Shown: piece after piece, positions 27,801 to 42,800 of the stretch
How positions within the stretch are numbered: the first letter of the stretch is position 1
Layout of the letters: every line of letters starts with the position of its first letter
From: Anseranas semipalmata
Lineage: Eukaryota; Chordata; Aves; Anseriformes; Anseranatidae
DNA: 64,000 nt
Direction of reading: 5' to 3'
Assembly: GCA_013399115.1 (NCBI GenBank)
Contig: VXAA01005659.1
Span: forward strand, 179,775 to 243,774
Translations under genes and position numbers: made by a program
The notes under the pieces: generated by a model
Databases searched by the model: none
Seen by the model: the letters and a program-made list of their open reading frames with translations, nothing else
Told to the model about the DNA's origin: nothing

Positions 27801-30800
27801 ACCTCAAATATCCAGTGCCACGAGAAGAGGAGGAGGCTGCAGATGAACCAGAGGAGGATGCTGGTAAGAAACCCACGATGTGACTTGATGAGGCAGACCC
27901 TTGATGCTTACTCTGGACTGGAGATAGGCAGCGCAGGCAGGGGGATTAGAGGGTGTTGTGCAACAAAATGATGCAGGGCACAGAGAGATCTGAGCTGTCG
28001 AGACCTTGAGGCATGGCCCCAGAGAGGGTACTGCATCTGGAGCAACACTGTAGCTCACCTGAGACACTCTGCCCAGTATGTCTGGGGTGCAGGGCTGACT
28101 AATCCATTGTCCTTCATCTGGACTCAAACTGGTTTATGTTTGGCCATTGCTCCTGTCTCTGCACCCCTCTCCCTGCACTGCAGCTGTAGGGCTGCTGTCC
28201 CAGCAGCAGAGATGCTCCCCTAGAGACCTGGATCACAGCTCTCTGCACTGCGTGTGCCTGCAGTTGCTGCGGGTCTTGGGCCATCTGAAACTCAGCCCCT
28301 CTTATCTGCTCTGATCTAGAGGAAGTTCCTAACAATCATAACCAGAGGGCACACATCCCACGGTGGCAGACAGTCTAGGTCTTTGTATAGGGGCAGATGT
28401 ATGGTGAAGAGGTGTGATTGGCATCATCCCAACTGTTATATATGAAATGTCACTGTGGGTTCCTGACACTCACTGCGCTAGGTTTGTTCCTTGGATTTTT
28501 TCCTAGATCATCGCTTGGATCTGTCATTGTTTTCCTAAATCCCAGGGGAAGGTCATGCCCACAGAGCCATCCTTCCTGTCCTTTCTGATGTCTGTCCGGA
28601 AATGATGTGCATTACAATAAAAGTTGTCTGAAGGACTTGGTCCCTGTGACAGACAGGCATCTGAACTAAAGCAGGCTGATGTGCCTGTGTACATTTGTGC
28701 AATGCAATGGATCTCTAATAGGAGCTGAAAGATTTTGCTTTGCAATTATCATGAAGAAACAGAACAAAATTTTGCAAAGCTGTTCAGGAAAGATGTTCCT
28801 GTTTTTTGGCCAGCTGCATTAAATCTCCTGCTCTCAGGGCGGGGGAGGGAACTACAGCAAAAATAATACACAGAGAGGCAAGCAGCAGGGAGTGAAGTTC
28901 TAGCCAAGACTAAGAGCCTCTAGATGAAAAGATATTAGCACGTGGGCTGGGCCATCTACAGAATTTAATTTTGTAAGGCCCTTTGGTGCCATCATCCTGG
29001 GCCTATAGACATCTGCCCATCTTAAGCACAGAATTGCAGAGGTACCTCTGTCTGCAGATGAGCACCCAGATACCCCACAGATGCACCTCTCACCATGCTG
29101 TTGCTCAGTGTTGTGGTGGCTCTGTGAGTCACAGCTTCTGCCCAGGAGCAATGGATCAGTTCTTTGATGGTGTGGGTTTTTTTATTAATGAAAATTCCAC
29201 CATTAGGAATAACCAAACAAAACCTTGCAACTCAACCAGCTACAAATGACAGGCACAACAAAGTGCTGGAGCAGTAGGTATGAAAAGAAAGGCAACAGTG
29301 GTTGGGATAAATGGAGAGGAACCCACTCCTCTCCCAGGAAATGGAGGGGTAGTATGCTGAGGATGACAGGGATCATTAGAGAGCAGGAAAACACTTTGCA
29401 CTTCCAACTCGATGGCTACAGGACAAGGCAGGGTACTCAGTCCCTCTGTATTGCATTACATTTTCTCCGTCCGTGTTTGCTTACTTCAGCCGACCAATTC
29501 TTTCCATTAGCAGCTTCTGGTGCTTCCCATCATGCCTCTCCATCCATTCTGCCCCAGCAGCACATCTCCATGATAATGGTAACGATACAGATGAGGTACA
29601 GCTCTGCTTTCTAAGCATTATGGTCAAAGTAACTAATTAGCCTTCATAGCTGCTCTGTAGATGGGACAATCAAAGTGACTTGGATGAGGCTACACTGCAA
29701 GGCAGAGCATGAGTGCACATGAGGTCCAAGCCCGGTGGTCCAGCCCGTTGGTCTCATGGCACTGACTACCCTGAGGGCAGGACTGGGCCAGTATCGAGCC
29801 CCAGGCTTTCCAGTTGTGAAACTGGAGGCCTTTCAGAAGGGATGGTTTCTGCAGTGACTGCCACTGTGGTGCAGACTCTGCCCTGCATGTGGGAGAGGGG
29901 GACACGGTCGCATTGCTGTGCTGGGATGACTGTGTCTGTCCCTTCCTCCTCGTTAGACCTGGTACCCACGCCTCCTATCCTGCCCCCACGCAACATCCTC
30001 GTGGCATTGCCAAGCAGCGAGACGAAGGACGCGTCTTCTCTCCCTGAAAACTCCAGGGTGTCAGATGTCAACAAACTGTCCCTTTCTGAGACACTACTCC
30101 AGCGACTGCAGTACCAGGACACAAGCAGGTGAGGTTGGCAAGTCACAGGGCAGCAGAATCAGCCTTCAGTCCAGCTCTGCACTTTCTGGAGTCTCTCTTT
30201 GGGACAGCTGAGGACCTATTTGATTCAGCTAAACTACTCTTTGTTTATACTCGTGAATGGAGAACAGAATCAGATCTGTGGTGTGTTGGCTACACCTTAT
30301 GGTCAAGCTGTCATCTAGAAAAGATACTTTTCTGAAGTATTAAAATCAGTGATAGACTTCCTCCACTGAGGTATAGTTTTTGAATGTAAAGTATGGTAAT
30401 ACCTGAGAGAACTTGGTATACTGGCCGTGTGCCTGAACTACAGATTGAATCACCAACCATCAGCAAGTCCTCATAAAGAATAAACTTGTGTGTGGATTTC
30501 CAGGTGCTCGTACTGATTTACTCCAGCTACAGGTCTGACTCACATTGTCCCACATGCTAGCTGTGTCAAATCTGGACATCCACTGAAGCCTTAGAGGAAG
30601 CTGCATGACATTTAGTGGTCAGATCTGCAAATTAAAAAAAAAAAANAAAAAAAAAAAAAGAAAGATTAAAACATCAGAAGGCATGCCTGTGGGCAGGGCA
30701 GTGGGAGGCTGAGTGAGCAAACAGTGGTAGTGCGTGGCAGCACAGGTCCTGTTGTGGTCACCCAGTAGCAGCTGGCTGACTGGGAGAAACCCAGTTTTGG

Positions 30801-33800
30801 TTGGCTGCCTGCACCATTTCATCTGCTAAGCAGCCAGCTGGGACTTTCTGCGTTTGTCAGGGCACGGGACAGCTCATACAGTCTGCTCGGTTCATCCCTT
30901 CTTGTGGTGCTGGAGTCCAGGCACCGCAGAGGCGGTGCTTCCCATACAGCTCTGTGGTTTCTCCACCCCTTAAGACTGTTTTGGACTGTTTGGAATAAAA
31001 CCTTCCAAGTAGGATATGATGAGGTGAAAGGGGGTCTTCATCTCCCCCGAATCCCCGAACTGCTAACTGTTAGCTACCTCACAGCAGCCTGGCTTTACCT
31101 TCCAAGGCTAATAATCTGCCTGTGGCTCTGGCAAAGCCAGGCATCACAAGACCTCCCCTGGTGTGAGAGCTCAGCAGACAGGAAGGAGAGAATTTAGGGT
31201 GGTGAAGGGGGGAGAGGAGAAGGTATCAGCAGTGTGGTGAGGGATCCATAGTCCATTTCTAAGAACTGCGTATTTACGCTGAAATCCAAGGCAAACTGCC
31301 CCCATGTCTCTGTGCTGGCAGTGGAGGTTTCAGAAAAAAAAATGATAAAGCCACCTAATGTTTGGGAGCAGAGAGCTGGTTTTTGACTTGTACGTTTCTT
31401 TCACAGTGTCTCTGATGAGCATCTTAAACTCATCCAGGATTACCTGCGAGTTCACATCATCAGTGACTTTGAGATGGTGCAGACTGGCTCAAGCAATCTT
31501 CCCCAGCTGAAGAAACTACTTACACTTCTTTGCAAAGGACTCTTCAGGTAACTACAAGCTGATTTTCAGAGATAAAAGTATAATACTGTAACGCTGTACT
31601 CTAATGTAGGTACCACATAAATACATTCAGAACCTGCATTTCTGGCATAGTAAACCTGCTTACCCTCAAAAACATTATATTTGGATCTCATGGCCTGGGA
31701 CTCTGGCCCAAAGATGTGGAATCTGTGTAAAAGACACAGCTCTGACAGTGAAGTTTGCCTGTAGGCGGTTTCAGTCAGTGGAGGTGTTTTTTTTTTCTCT
31801 TTGTTTAGAAAGAAACAAAGCACAAAAATGCACTATACCCGATTAACTGCATAATTTGGTAATGCAGAAATGACACCCACAGAATTGTCAAGCACAAGTC
31901 GTTTATGGAAACAAGCACATATTGGTGTATAGCTATGTTTTAAACACTGTTTTTCCTTCCCACTAAAGCACTGTGAACCTGGAGCAATTCCACTGATGTC
32001 AGTAAAGTCCAGCTCAAATGAAAAGAGAAACAAGCCTAGAGTCTACAAATTTTACCTTTCCTATTTATAGCCCTTCCAGGCCCCAAGTAGGAAAACTCCA
32101 ATAGGGAACTAAAACCTTGCAGAGCTCCTGTATTTTCTCTGGTGGAAAGACGTGATTTCCCCTCTTTGCTGCTTGTGAGCAAACAAGGAGGTTAGCACAC
32201 ACTGTTGGCAAAGATGTTAAAGAAAGCGCTCTGTGGCAGAGGGCCCACTTCCACATTTCTATCTGTGGCTTGTAATATCCTTCTCTCCAACGTATTTAGA
32301 AGTGAGGCTGGTAGTGCTGCTGCCCTGATCTTGTACTCCCAGAGCTCACCAAGGCAGAAGAAAGAGCTAAAATGAGGGTTGGATACTGCTGATTTGCTTA
32401 GCATTAATCCAAGGCAGAGAGTGCGCGATGTTCTCAGCTGCCTGGGACCACAATCACTCCCCTGAAGCTGTGGGCACTGTGCACATTTTACCAGGTAAAG
32501 GGCGAGGCACATGCAACCCTGCTTCTTCCGCCAGAAGCCAGCCACCCACAGATGAGCCCCAGCAGGACTGAGGACGGGGTGTGCAAAGAGCTGTCCTTCT
32601 GCACCCTGCGTGAGAGATTTGCTTCTCTACGCCCACAGAGGGGGGAGACCCAGGTGGCTAGCTAAGAATAAACCTGATCAATGGAAACTAAAATCTAATG
32701 AAATCACAAGTGAGAGTTTTGTGTTACTAAAATATTTCCAGTACTGCTGTTCTGATGACGGCTTGTTTCTTCCATTTCCAACTTATTCTACTTCACCTTA
32801 TCTGGGTTTCATAACCCTATTCCTCGTAAATGTGCTTGGGATGGCAAGAAAGAAAGAGATGCAACAGGTCCACAGTCCTCTAAAATGCCAGGACAGCTTT
32901 TACATTTCCAGATTTTCTTTAGGATTTTTGTTGACAGGACTTTACAAAACATCTTCCTAAAACAGATCTGGGTCAGTTCTTCTGCAGGTAGAAGCCTGCT
33001 GAGCACAGGGGCACAGCACCGCCACAGACACAGCACAGGCCGAGCAGCTTGCCCTCCACCCCTTTAGTGGCTGCATGTAGTTATGAAAAATGTTAAGTCC
33101 TCATGCAATTCCTCTCCTCTTCCCCAGCATTTTCTCCCCAGTTCTGCCTTATTTCTGCCTTCTCATTTTTTTTTTCATGAATATCTAAGGACTACAGGTT
33201 CTGTTTTCAGTCTCAGGCAGATCTCTCTGAGGGACCTCTCCCCTGCTGTTCCAATTGTCCCATGAATCCGAACCATCTAGCCAAATGACTCGTTTAGCTT
33301 GAGTTGGCTAATAGCCATGCTTTGACATCGTATTGTTTTCTGCAGAATCTCTGAGATTGTCTGAGGTTTTACGTTCCTTCCCTCATCAGATGTCTGAACT
33401 CAAATTCAGTCAGTGGCATTACCTAAATTTATTTTTTATTTACCTCAGCTTCCTTCAGCTGTGCATGGATTCCAGCTGAAAGTACAGATAATTCCTGTGT
33501 TGCTAGGCTGTGTCCTCTTTTCCTTTAATAATGTTCAATTTCATTATTTTCACAATATTTAGGGATAAGTTAAAAACATTTAATTGGCACAGTTTGAGCC
33601 CCTTCAGTGGAGTTTAAGCTCCTTTGCATTTCCTGGCACTGCAGAAGGTTGAGCTGAGCTGACCCTGGCTGTTTGTGAGGCTGATTTGTTGTGAATCTGT
33701 TTTTTGCGATGCTGTATTCTGGCTTCTTCCAGTCTCCCAGAGCCCAGCTGTGCCATCTTCCAGGGTTACTCTCAGCACAGGGATGCTGCCATCACTCTGA

Positions 33801-36800
33801 GAACAGAGCGTCGCGGTGCGCTTTGACTGACTCACCTCTGTGTTTTCATACTGGGGTGTGGGCAAGCAGGGACTGCCAATATTAGCAAGGTTTTGGGGAT
33901 GCAAATTGAAGCTGCTCAGGAGTTAGGAGAGGAAAATAGCTTATGGTGCACCATGGGGTTGGGAGAGGGGCTGGACCAACTGTTTGCGAACAGCACGTGC
34001 ATTTTCCAGTTCATGGATTATCCATGGGCAGGTGCAGGACTCATTTCTGACCAAGGAGCTCAAGCGCAAACTGGGCCACAGCAGACCAGGAGTGCAAACT
34101 GCTGTTTGCGATCTCTTCCTCTCACCCTCCTCACCACTGATCCCCGATTAATTCAGCAAGTGCCAGACCCTAGCATGCATTAGAGATATTGAAGGCTGGT
34201 TTTAACTCTGCTGGAAGTTGCTACCACCTTCTAGGGCTAGCTGTGGCCAAGGGGGTCAGGAAAGCCATGGCACATCTTATCAGAGCCCAGGGGACAACAG
34301 GGCAACCCTCCTGGGAGAAGCTTTTCTTTGGCAGCTCATATACTAAAAACAGAGCAGAGACTTGTAAGGCTGATGGGTACTTTTGTAAAGCATTCAGTGC
34401 TAAAAGAAATTGGCATACAGGGGTTTCCTTCGTCAGGAGAATCTTCCAGGGGCTGGAAAGCTGATTCAAGGAGAGCTTGGCACCAGTGCAACAAAGAGTG
34501 GGGAGTACCCAAGTGAGTGGACTTTGTTCAGAGTTCCCTACCAGTGAAAAACGCTAATAGTGGCCTATTCAGCCTGCTACTGTGTGAAGCTATCATTTGG
34601 TCATCAATCACAGCTCTGCATGCTACTGTTTATTCCTCCTCACTGGATAATTTCCACATAGAGCTCTTAAGGTAGTTTTTCAAGCACTTGAGATACCAGC
34701 ATTTGTGCAATCGTATGTGGACACACAGGCTTCTGACACTTCAATAAAGATCGCTACATATATTTCCTTTGTACTATCAAGAGAAGAAAACAAAAGTGCA
34801 ATTCAAACCACTTTGTGGTTTTGCTGAGTTTGAACGCCTGCAGATGCTCTTCCCCCCTCCTGACAGCCATGCTCCACATTGCACCATACAGTAAACAGAG
34901 GGCAGTTTTCCCATGAGAAATCTTTTCTGAACTGGTTCAAGCAGCTGTCGCTCTGTGTTTTCGAGAGACGGGCTATATGTCCTGCACTCTTGGTCACAGT
35001 AAATATCCTGTCATTCTTTCCAAACTGAATTTAACCTAATGCTCCTGCAACTGCCTGCTGCCTCAGGGGGGCTGACTCCATGGCCACAGAAATCAATGGG
35101 AGTCTTGGCTCTGGGGCCAGAGCCATTTGCAGTGACATTGGCTCTAGCTGATCCAAAGCTGAATATTGGTGTTGCAGGACTAGGTTTTGCGGATCCAGAT
35201 TCCTAAATGTGCCTTGTACTTCTGTGTGCCCTGTGGCAAAGCCTTTCAGAGTGAAATTGCAAACTTGAGTGCTTAGTTTAGGCAGTTAATCTTCCATGGT
35301 TCAGCACCTAGGCAAATACCTAATCCTCAGACCGTCAGACATACTTTCACTTTGGAGCACTTTCCCCAACAAACAGGGAGTAAAATCCGGTCCATGCAGA
35401 CTTCGGAAAGTGAGGGAAATCATTAATATCCCCTGCTGACTAGGCACAGTGCAGGCATCCTAGCACTGCTCCCCACCATCACCTTCCTTTTGACCTGCAC
35501 TCCCTGTGTGCTCTTTCCGTGATAAGTCTTGTCATTATCAGACCATGGCTTCTGTGCCAAATTCATACAACAGCGTTTTGACAAATGAGCATCCTGTGGA
35601 ATATAATTGGGAAATGCTGAAGGAATCTCATTGTAACCCACAAAAGGTTCCCGTCCAAGAGATTAAAGGCTGGCTCTTCCACCCGCTCGCTGCGCCCAGC
35701 CTCCCTTTGTCATGTGAGCTGAAAAACCTGAAAATTAGTTTCCTCTTCGCCAGTGTCCCCAGAATCCTGCATCAGTCTCAGCAGCTGTGCAAGGACTCTG
35801 CTAAACCAAGCTTCTCCTGTTGCTGGGGCATTCACAGGCTCCAGACTTTGCTGGGCTTTGAGATTTTTGAGTGCACCTTGATCTATCGGTTGCCATTGTT
35901 GCATTGATGCTGGTTTTACACAGTGTCCTCTGGTTTGGTCCAGACTGGGACATCTTTCTAGGGAGATTTAGGAAGTTACCATCTCCAAAGTGAGACCAGA
36001 GGAACAGCCCCTGCCTGACTCTAATCTGCCCTTGCTAGCGGTATCGCTAAGGCAGCTGAGAAACGCTCTCATCACCCATCCCAGCAGCTCAGAGGGCAGT
36101 GAGCAGCAGGGGACGAGAGCATGACCCATGGTGAGAGCAGGCCTGGTGTGAACGTTGGCCTGTAGTGGCTGCTGTACAGCTTTGTCCAAAGAGAGCGAGC
36201 GCTGACCTACCCAGAGACTTGACCACAGCCTTAGACCTCTGCTCTGTCTCTGTTCCCAGTGAAGCATCTCGGACTCTCCCATCTCTGGAGTCCATCCAGA
36301 AGGTGTTTGAGCAGCAGCTGCACCCTGGTATCCATCAGCGCTCACAAGTAAGTTGGCTGGAAGGTGGGAAAAGGAGAACAGAGAGGAGTACGGGTGGCTG
36401 TCACCCGGGGAAGGGAAGGGTTCTGGTTTCACAGCAGACTGGTGGGATTCGGGTGATAAGTTACCACTTCTGTTCTCTTTAGCCTCTTTCTGGCTGCAGT
36501 GCAGAGGGCACACAGTGAGTTCCATTCCCACAGTTTCGCTTATGCCATAGTCTCCTCTGCCTGCTTCCCCTTCCTGCCCAGAGGAAAGTGCAGCAAACTG
36601 CCTGAGGACTTCTGTCCTCCCTCAGCCTGTGGGCTAGGACTGCGCATTTGTCTTTCTATAAACTTCACTCCAGGATGTTTCACTGCCAAATCATTCCTTC
36701 CGAAGCCCGCTTAAGTCCCATGACCTTGCTCTCCCTGCCAGTAGCCCAGAAAAACAAAAGTCCAGGATTGAGCCCTGGACCTGGTCACGCAAAGCTGCCC

Positions 36801-39800
36801 CCAGCATCAAGCTGGCTCCCCTTGCGTGCCCAGCTGCCTGTAAGGCACAAGGTTTGTAAATTTGCGCTTCCACCCTGCCATACTTCCACGTGTTCAGCCA
36901 AACTCTGTGCTGTTGTGCTGCTCATTACAGATGAGAGAGGCAGAGGCACCAGTGGTGCTCACCCTGTGTGCAAGGGGTTCCTGGGGTGAGACTGCTGCAC
37001 TTGCAGGCCATGCTCTGTGGGTTTGGTAATTATACATCTCTCTCTCTCTCTTTTTGTTTCTATGTTGCGGTTATCAGATGCTTGGTGAAGCTAGTCCAGT
37101 CAATATTGTATCGAAACTTAATCAGCTGATTTCATTGCTGTCTTCCATTGAAGAAAAGGTAGAGTTTTAAACTATTTTATATTACCTTCTTGTCATCTTT
37201 TGCCTCTACTTATGCTTCTCTTATGCCTCTTGTTTGTCATCAGTGCAATCCTCTGCCACAGTAAATTTCTTTGCTCTGACTTTATTACTCTTGGAGTAGT
37301 GTAGAATCAACCGATACAAGTCAGTACACACCGACTCTTTTACAGGTCAAAACACTGTTGATTGAAGGTCCTGATTCAACACACCGGCGCTCCCTTATAC
37401 CCCCTGTCACTTTTGAGGTAAACATTCTTCTTCAACAGTGCTAATCAGAATGTGGAAAGGATAGTAATGCAGCTTTATGTCAGTATCTCAGTTTCTGGGA
37501 TCTTTGCTGTGCTGCCACAGAGATAACACAGCTATTCCTGGATGTTGTTTAGCACCATTCAAATGCTTAAGAGATGTCTAGTGGGATTGGCATAACGACG
37601 GTATGTGTCTATGAATTCAGGCAAGTGTTGCATTTTGTGATACATGTGACTGGAGTGTAGAAGATTGCTTATGAAAAATCTCTGTTTTCTGTTAGGTGAA
37701 AGGTGATTCTCTAGGAATTTTCTCAAAAATACATCTCAAGGTTGATGTGGAAATGGGAAAACTGATTATCAAGAGAGCTAAGGATGGTCCAGAAGACAAG
37801 TTTTATACCCACAAGAAAAGTAAGATACTTAAGGTTGCAAATGTTAGACTAGATTCTTGCTCCCGTGGGTGATGGGGGGGCAGGCTCCCTTTGACCCCAC
37901 TTGGGGCAAGGTTTGGTCCAGAGTGCAGGAATGTCTGCTTGGCCCTGGATGTTGTGTGAGGCTCCAGCCAGTCCAGACTGCCCATCCCCAACGCAGCCGG
38001 CAGAGAGCAGGGAATCAATACTGGGGTAACCAACTTTCACAGACTGTTTTAAAGGGTAAACTGTCTGGCCTCCTGGTCTAAACGAAGACAGTGAGAGCAG
38101 GTTTTGAAGGAAGATTCCACTTAGAGCTGGTTGCAACAGACCCATTTTCTGCTGAAAAGCAATGTCACTGGAAAGAAACAGTCTGCATGAACATGTTGAC
38201 TTCTGTGATGATTTTTGATGGTAAGAAGCCAGATACTCAGTTTCAGTAACATTGTTCAGTGCATTTCCCCTTCATTTTTGTTTTTGTATGTGAATCAATA
38301 TCTGTACTGATGAGCAATGCTAGTTTGGTCTGTGAAGGCCCAATTCAAACAACTTCCCTGTGTCTCTGATGTTTTTGGACAGAGAGCTCATTGAAGATTT
38401 CTATTGATTTTTTTTTTTCTTTCCCTACTCTTCCATGAACCCAACTGCCAAACACAGTAGGATTTATCAAAGAGAAACTATGCCCTTGGGCTCTCTCCTC
38501 TATAGGAAATCAACCTGTTGCTGACAGTGATTGACAAAGTTAGCTTTCATGTACAGTCTTCTCCAGCTGGTGTACATAATTATTTAGCTGCTATTTTAGG
38601 TGGGAAAGAATCACCTTTACCATCACATGGGGTTTTACCTCCTCTTTGACAGATGGGGAAAGAATATATGTAGGCTGGTTCAGGACACAGAGAGACTGTC
38701 TGCAGAAAGCCAAGGCTTTGTGTCAGACTGCAGGGCTTGGTATGGACAAGAGCTCCAGGCAGGAGTTTTGGGGGTCCTTTTCCCTTCAGAGTCCAGATCA
38801 ATTCCTGTTGGGAACAGGATTAAGCAACAATAAAGTGTAGTTAAGCAGGGCACTGTAAGGCATAAAGGACTGTGCAAGTCCTGAGCCTGGGAGCAGGGTT
38901 CAGTTAGTTTTGGTGGGATTCTAGTTTCAGTGATTGCAGCTCATGACACTTAGTCTCTGTTTAGTCTTGCAGCTTATCAAGTCCCAGAAGGTCCCTAACA
39001 AACTGGTCATTGTGCTGGAAACAGAAAAAGAAAAAACACAGCGGAAGGAATATGTTTTTTCTGATTCCAAGGTAAATACACAGCATTTCCTTCTTGCCAG
39101 CCTGGATCAGGTACCTGCGTGGGAGAAGTACAAAGGGCATTCCTTAGCAGAAAGAGAAACTGTTGAAGGATGGTAGTAGGCTTTGCAAAAATGAATTTTC
39201 TCCTTTGTTCTGGAAACATCCAGAAAATGAACAAATGTACACTGTAAAGGGAGATACTGGAGAGGGCAAACATACCTAGGTGCTGTCACTGAGGCAGGAA
39301 AACAGAGAGCCAGCAAGCAGTGAGAGAGGCAAAGAGGAGTCCGAGGGTAGCTGCAAAAAGGTTCGTAAAGACAAACAAGAAGGAAGCCTAGGCTTCCTTC
39401 TGAACAGCTCATCACTTGTTAAAATAATGCACAAGCTAAAGCGCCTAAGGAAGTACACAGGAAAGACAGCCTCTTTGAAGGCTTCAGAATAGTGGAGAGC
39501 TAATCTGCACTTCAAGTGTGTTGGGAGTTTCCTGGTTCAGCTAGTTTTTCAGGAGGTTGTGTTGTTGGAGTTAAGCATCTCACTAATTGTCTCTGCTCCT
39601 CCTTGTCTAGAAGAGAGAAGGGTTCTGTCAACTTCTGCAGCAGATGAAGAATAAACACTCCGAGCAACCAGAGCCTGATATGATCACCATCTTCATTGGG
39701 ACCTGGAATATGGGTATGGGCTCCCTTCTGACATGGGCATTCCTTCAGACTCTTGCCAAAATGTCCCGTGCTCACGTGCAATGACACGTCCAGATACTGT

Positions 39801-42800
39801 GTTTGTTCAGCAGCAGATCTGTACAATAGGGTTTCCCAGTGGGACAGGAAGAAAGGAAGCTGATCTCTAAGTTTATTCTTGCATGTGCTTTGGCACCTTC
39901 CATCAGAGTCAGGTGGGGTTAGCATCTTTGTCGCCTTACAACAGTCTGCCCTGGCTGATATGAAACTGATATGGGGCAAAGTGAATGTGAAGCCTGTTAT
40001 TTCTGTCCCCATGTGTGAATAAATGTTCTTTTAGTGTCCTGGGTTTAACTGAACGTACGCTGACTTACTGTGGTGTTTGATTTATTAATAAAAGGTGCTG
40101 CACCTCCCCCAAAGAAGATCTCCTCCTGGTTTCTCTCCAAGGGGCAGGGGAAGACCCGTGATGACACTGCTGACTACATTCCTCATGACATCTATGTGAT
40201 TGGCACACAGGAGGATCCCCAAGGAGAGAAGGAATGGCTGGAGACCCTGAGGCAATCCCTGCAAGAAATCACCAGTATCAGCTTCAAAGTGGTGAGGGGT
40301 TATTCCAGTCATTGCACACAGCTCAGGCATACGAGGAGAGCACATGTTGTGCAAATAAAAGAGACAGAGGAATAAATAGCATTTTGCCTACGCCTCCTCC
40401 CTTTTCCTCCCCTTATTGTCATCACATTTGGCTAAGGGAGAGCAAACTGAATCTGTTTGTGGACTCCAAGAAATCCTCTCCTGGAGCTGGCTAAAGGGCA
40501 TATTGCTATGGACAGTGTCCCCTCTGCCAAAGCATGGACCCTGCCATGAAGTTTGCCTGCCTGCCAGCCTGGGAGCAAGTGGCGGATGCTGAGCACCTGA
40601 GACAAGTGGTGATGATGTTTTGACCTTCATAAAGATGGAGATGAAAACCTTCTGAGCTGTAGCCTACATCTCACCCTAGGCCGTTGCACTTCCAAAACAG
40701 GATGTAACAGCACATATGCACAATCATAAAAGAAACTAAACCTTACTAAGACCAGGTTTGGACATTTCTGGGTTTCAGAAATGTCAAGAAACAAATGTAA
40801 ACATATATGGAGGGCCACAGGAAAGCAAAACCTTTATTAATGACTCTCATGGTGATTGGGAAACTCTATTTTGTGCAAGCAAGGCAATCCAATGATTAAA
40901 TAGAAAATAGCACTAGAAAACAGCAAGGTCCTTCCTCCCACCTTTGATTAAAATGACTGAGAGCAGATCCTGAGCACAGGAAGAAAATTTGTGTAGGAAA
41001 AGTACGAGAGAAGGAGTCAGGAAGGCTGCAGCTACAGCACAGCTTGCAGATCTGTGAAGAAATATAACCTCTAACCTTCCCATCCCTGCAGATAGCAATC
41101 CATACTCTCTGGAACATCAGGATAGTTGTACTGGCCAAGCCGGAACATGAGAACCGGATCAGCCACATCTGCACAGACAATGTGAAGACAGGCATCGCAA
41201 ACACACTGGGTAAGGAACAGACCTCATCTTGTCCAAAGGGCAGTTACCTGTTCAGTCTGTGTTGATACTGTCCTTGAAATGGAACAGTTTCCTCCACAAG
41301 CCTCCTTTGAGTACATTTATGTGCCACTAGTGTTACTGAAGTTATATCCCACTAGCACCGATTACCTCGTACCCTGTAAGAGAGGAAATCTGTTTGTGTG
41401 TAGACTCTATCTTATATATATATATATTCCCATCAAGTGCCTTTGGCTACTGGATTGCTCTTTCTTGGGTTTCACAAGGAAATTGCACTTCTTTCACTTC
41501 AACTAATTTTTTTTCACATCCTTTAGAAAATTTGTTACCACACTGCATGCAGCATGTACTAATTCTTTCTGTGCTGATTAAGTCAACTTATTTCTCTTCT
41601 CCATGCTGCACTTCACTTAAGATGTGCTAGGTGCTTTTTTATCTTTGCTAGACTCAGCCTGGAGGTGGATTGATTTCTTGACATTTTTGGCTTATTTTTT
41701 CCCAGGTAATAAAGGAGCTGTGGGGGTGTCATTCATGTTTAATGGAACCTCCTTTGGGTTTGTTAACAGCCATTTGACTTCAGGAAGCGAAAAGAAACAC
41801 AGGTAAAATATGTCTTCCCCCCTCTCAAAAATGGATGTTGACCCAGGGTGAAATTCTCTGGGCCATGTTTGGAAGGAGCGCCCACCAGACAGTCACAGAC
41901 ATGTTTTCCTGATGCTAAACATCTGCTAAATGTCTCCTGGGAGGGCAACCTCTGCTAAAGATGCCGCTTACAGTGTCACCATTTAAATCAGTGACTTCTG
42001 CTATATAGTCACACCACATGGGTGCAGATGAAATGAACAGCAAAATGATTTCAGAGCCAAGTGTAAAGATTTTGCACAACACTTGTGTGACCTGTCATGC
42101 AAGCCCAGTACGTGAAGAAAACAGTTCCCTGATTTACAGTGTTTTGGAGAGTTGCAGGAAGGCCATTCCCATCCAGGAATAATGTGCTGAAGGAGTCTGT
42201 CTGCCTCACTGTAGGAAGTACTGTGAGCACAGGAGCTGTGTTGCACACTGGGGCACATCTGAGAAAGATCCTGCTAGGCAGAACATGCTGTGAGGAATAC
42301 TAAGAATTCTCTCCACGGTGGCTAATTCTCTATACTGAGCAATGAAATGAATTTCTGTGCTATAGGTAGGTTCTGTGCAGCACAGGACTGGAAGGCAAAG
42401 ATCTTGATGTTGGTGGGAGTTCTGTGCCCATGCTGGGAGGAGCTGTAGCAGTTGGAAGGAATTGTTTTGAAAGCAAAGAGGAGTTGAAATGAAGAGGTTG
42501 GCTTTGCCATCTTTCCCAGTCCAGGACCCAGAAAACAGATGGTGTGGGATTTCTGCACAGGGTCTTTGCCACTGATGGAGTTAACTTCTATGAAAGGGTT
42601 CCCCAGTGCCGGGAATAGCTGCCAAAATCTGGTTATGTGTTTGCTGATGAAAGCTGAAGGCAACAGTCTAATGCTGGGTTTCTAGGACACGCAGCTCAGA
42701 AAAGTGCAGCTGCAGGAGGCAACAAGAGTGGCTTTAGGACAGCTTTTGACCCTTTCAATTCAGGTGGAAACAGTCTGACACCTAAGGCAGAGCAGTCAGG

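Larger units (their letters stand above)
36348..41705 (+). other. INPP5D: INPP5D introns 6-13 (between exons 6 and 14)
   Basis: Introns of 187 to 1145 bases separate the PH-related and phosphatase exons. Apart from a (TC)7 run at 37037, a 24-bp palindrome at 39378, a 10-bp hairpin at 40761 and a (TA)7 run at 41413, I see nothing in them. Confidence 0.8.

Noticed and set aside
35030..35400. Possible ancient SINE-like sequence in intron 5
   Set aside because: Some phrases look repeat-like, but I cannot match a family or find ends, so I do not annotate it.
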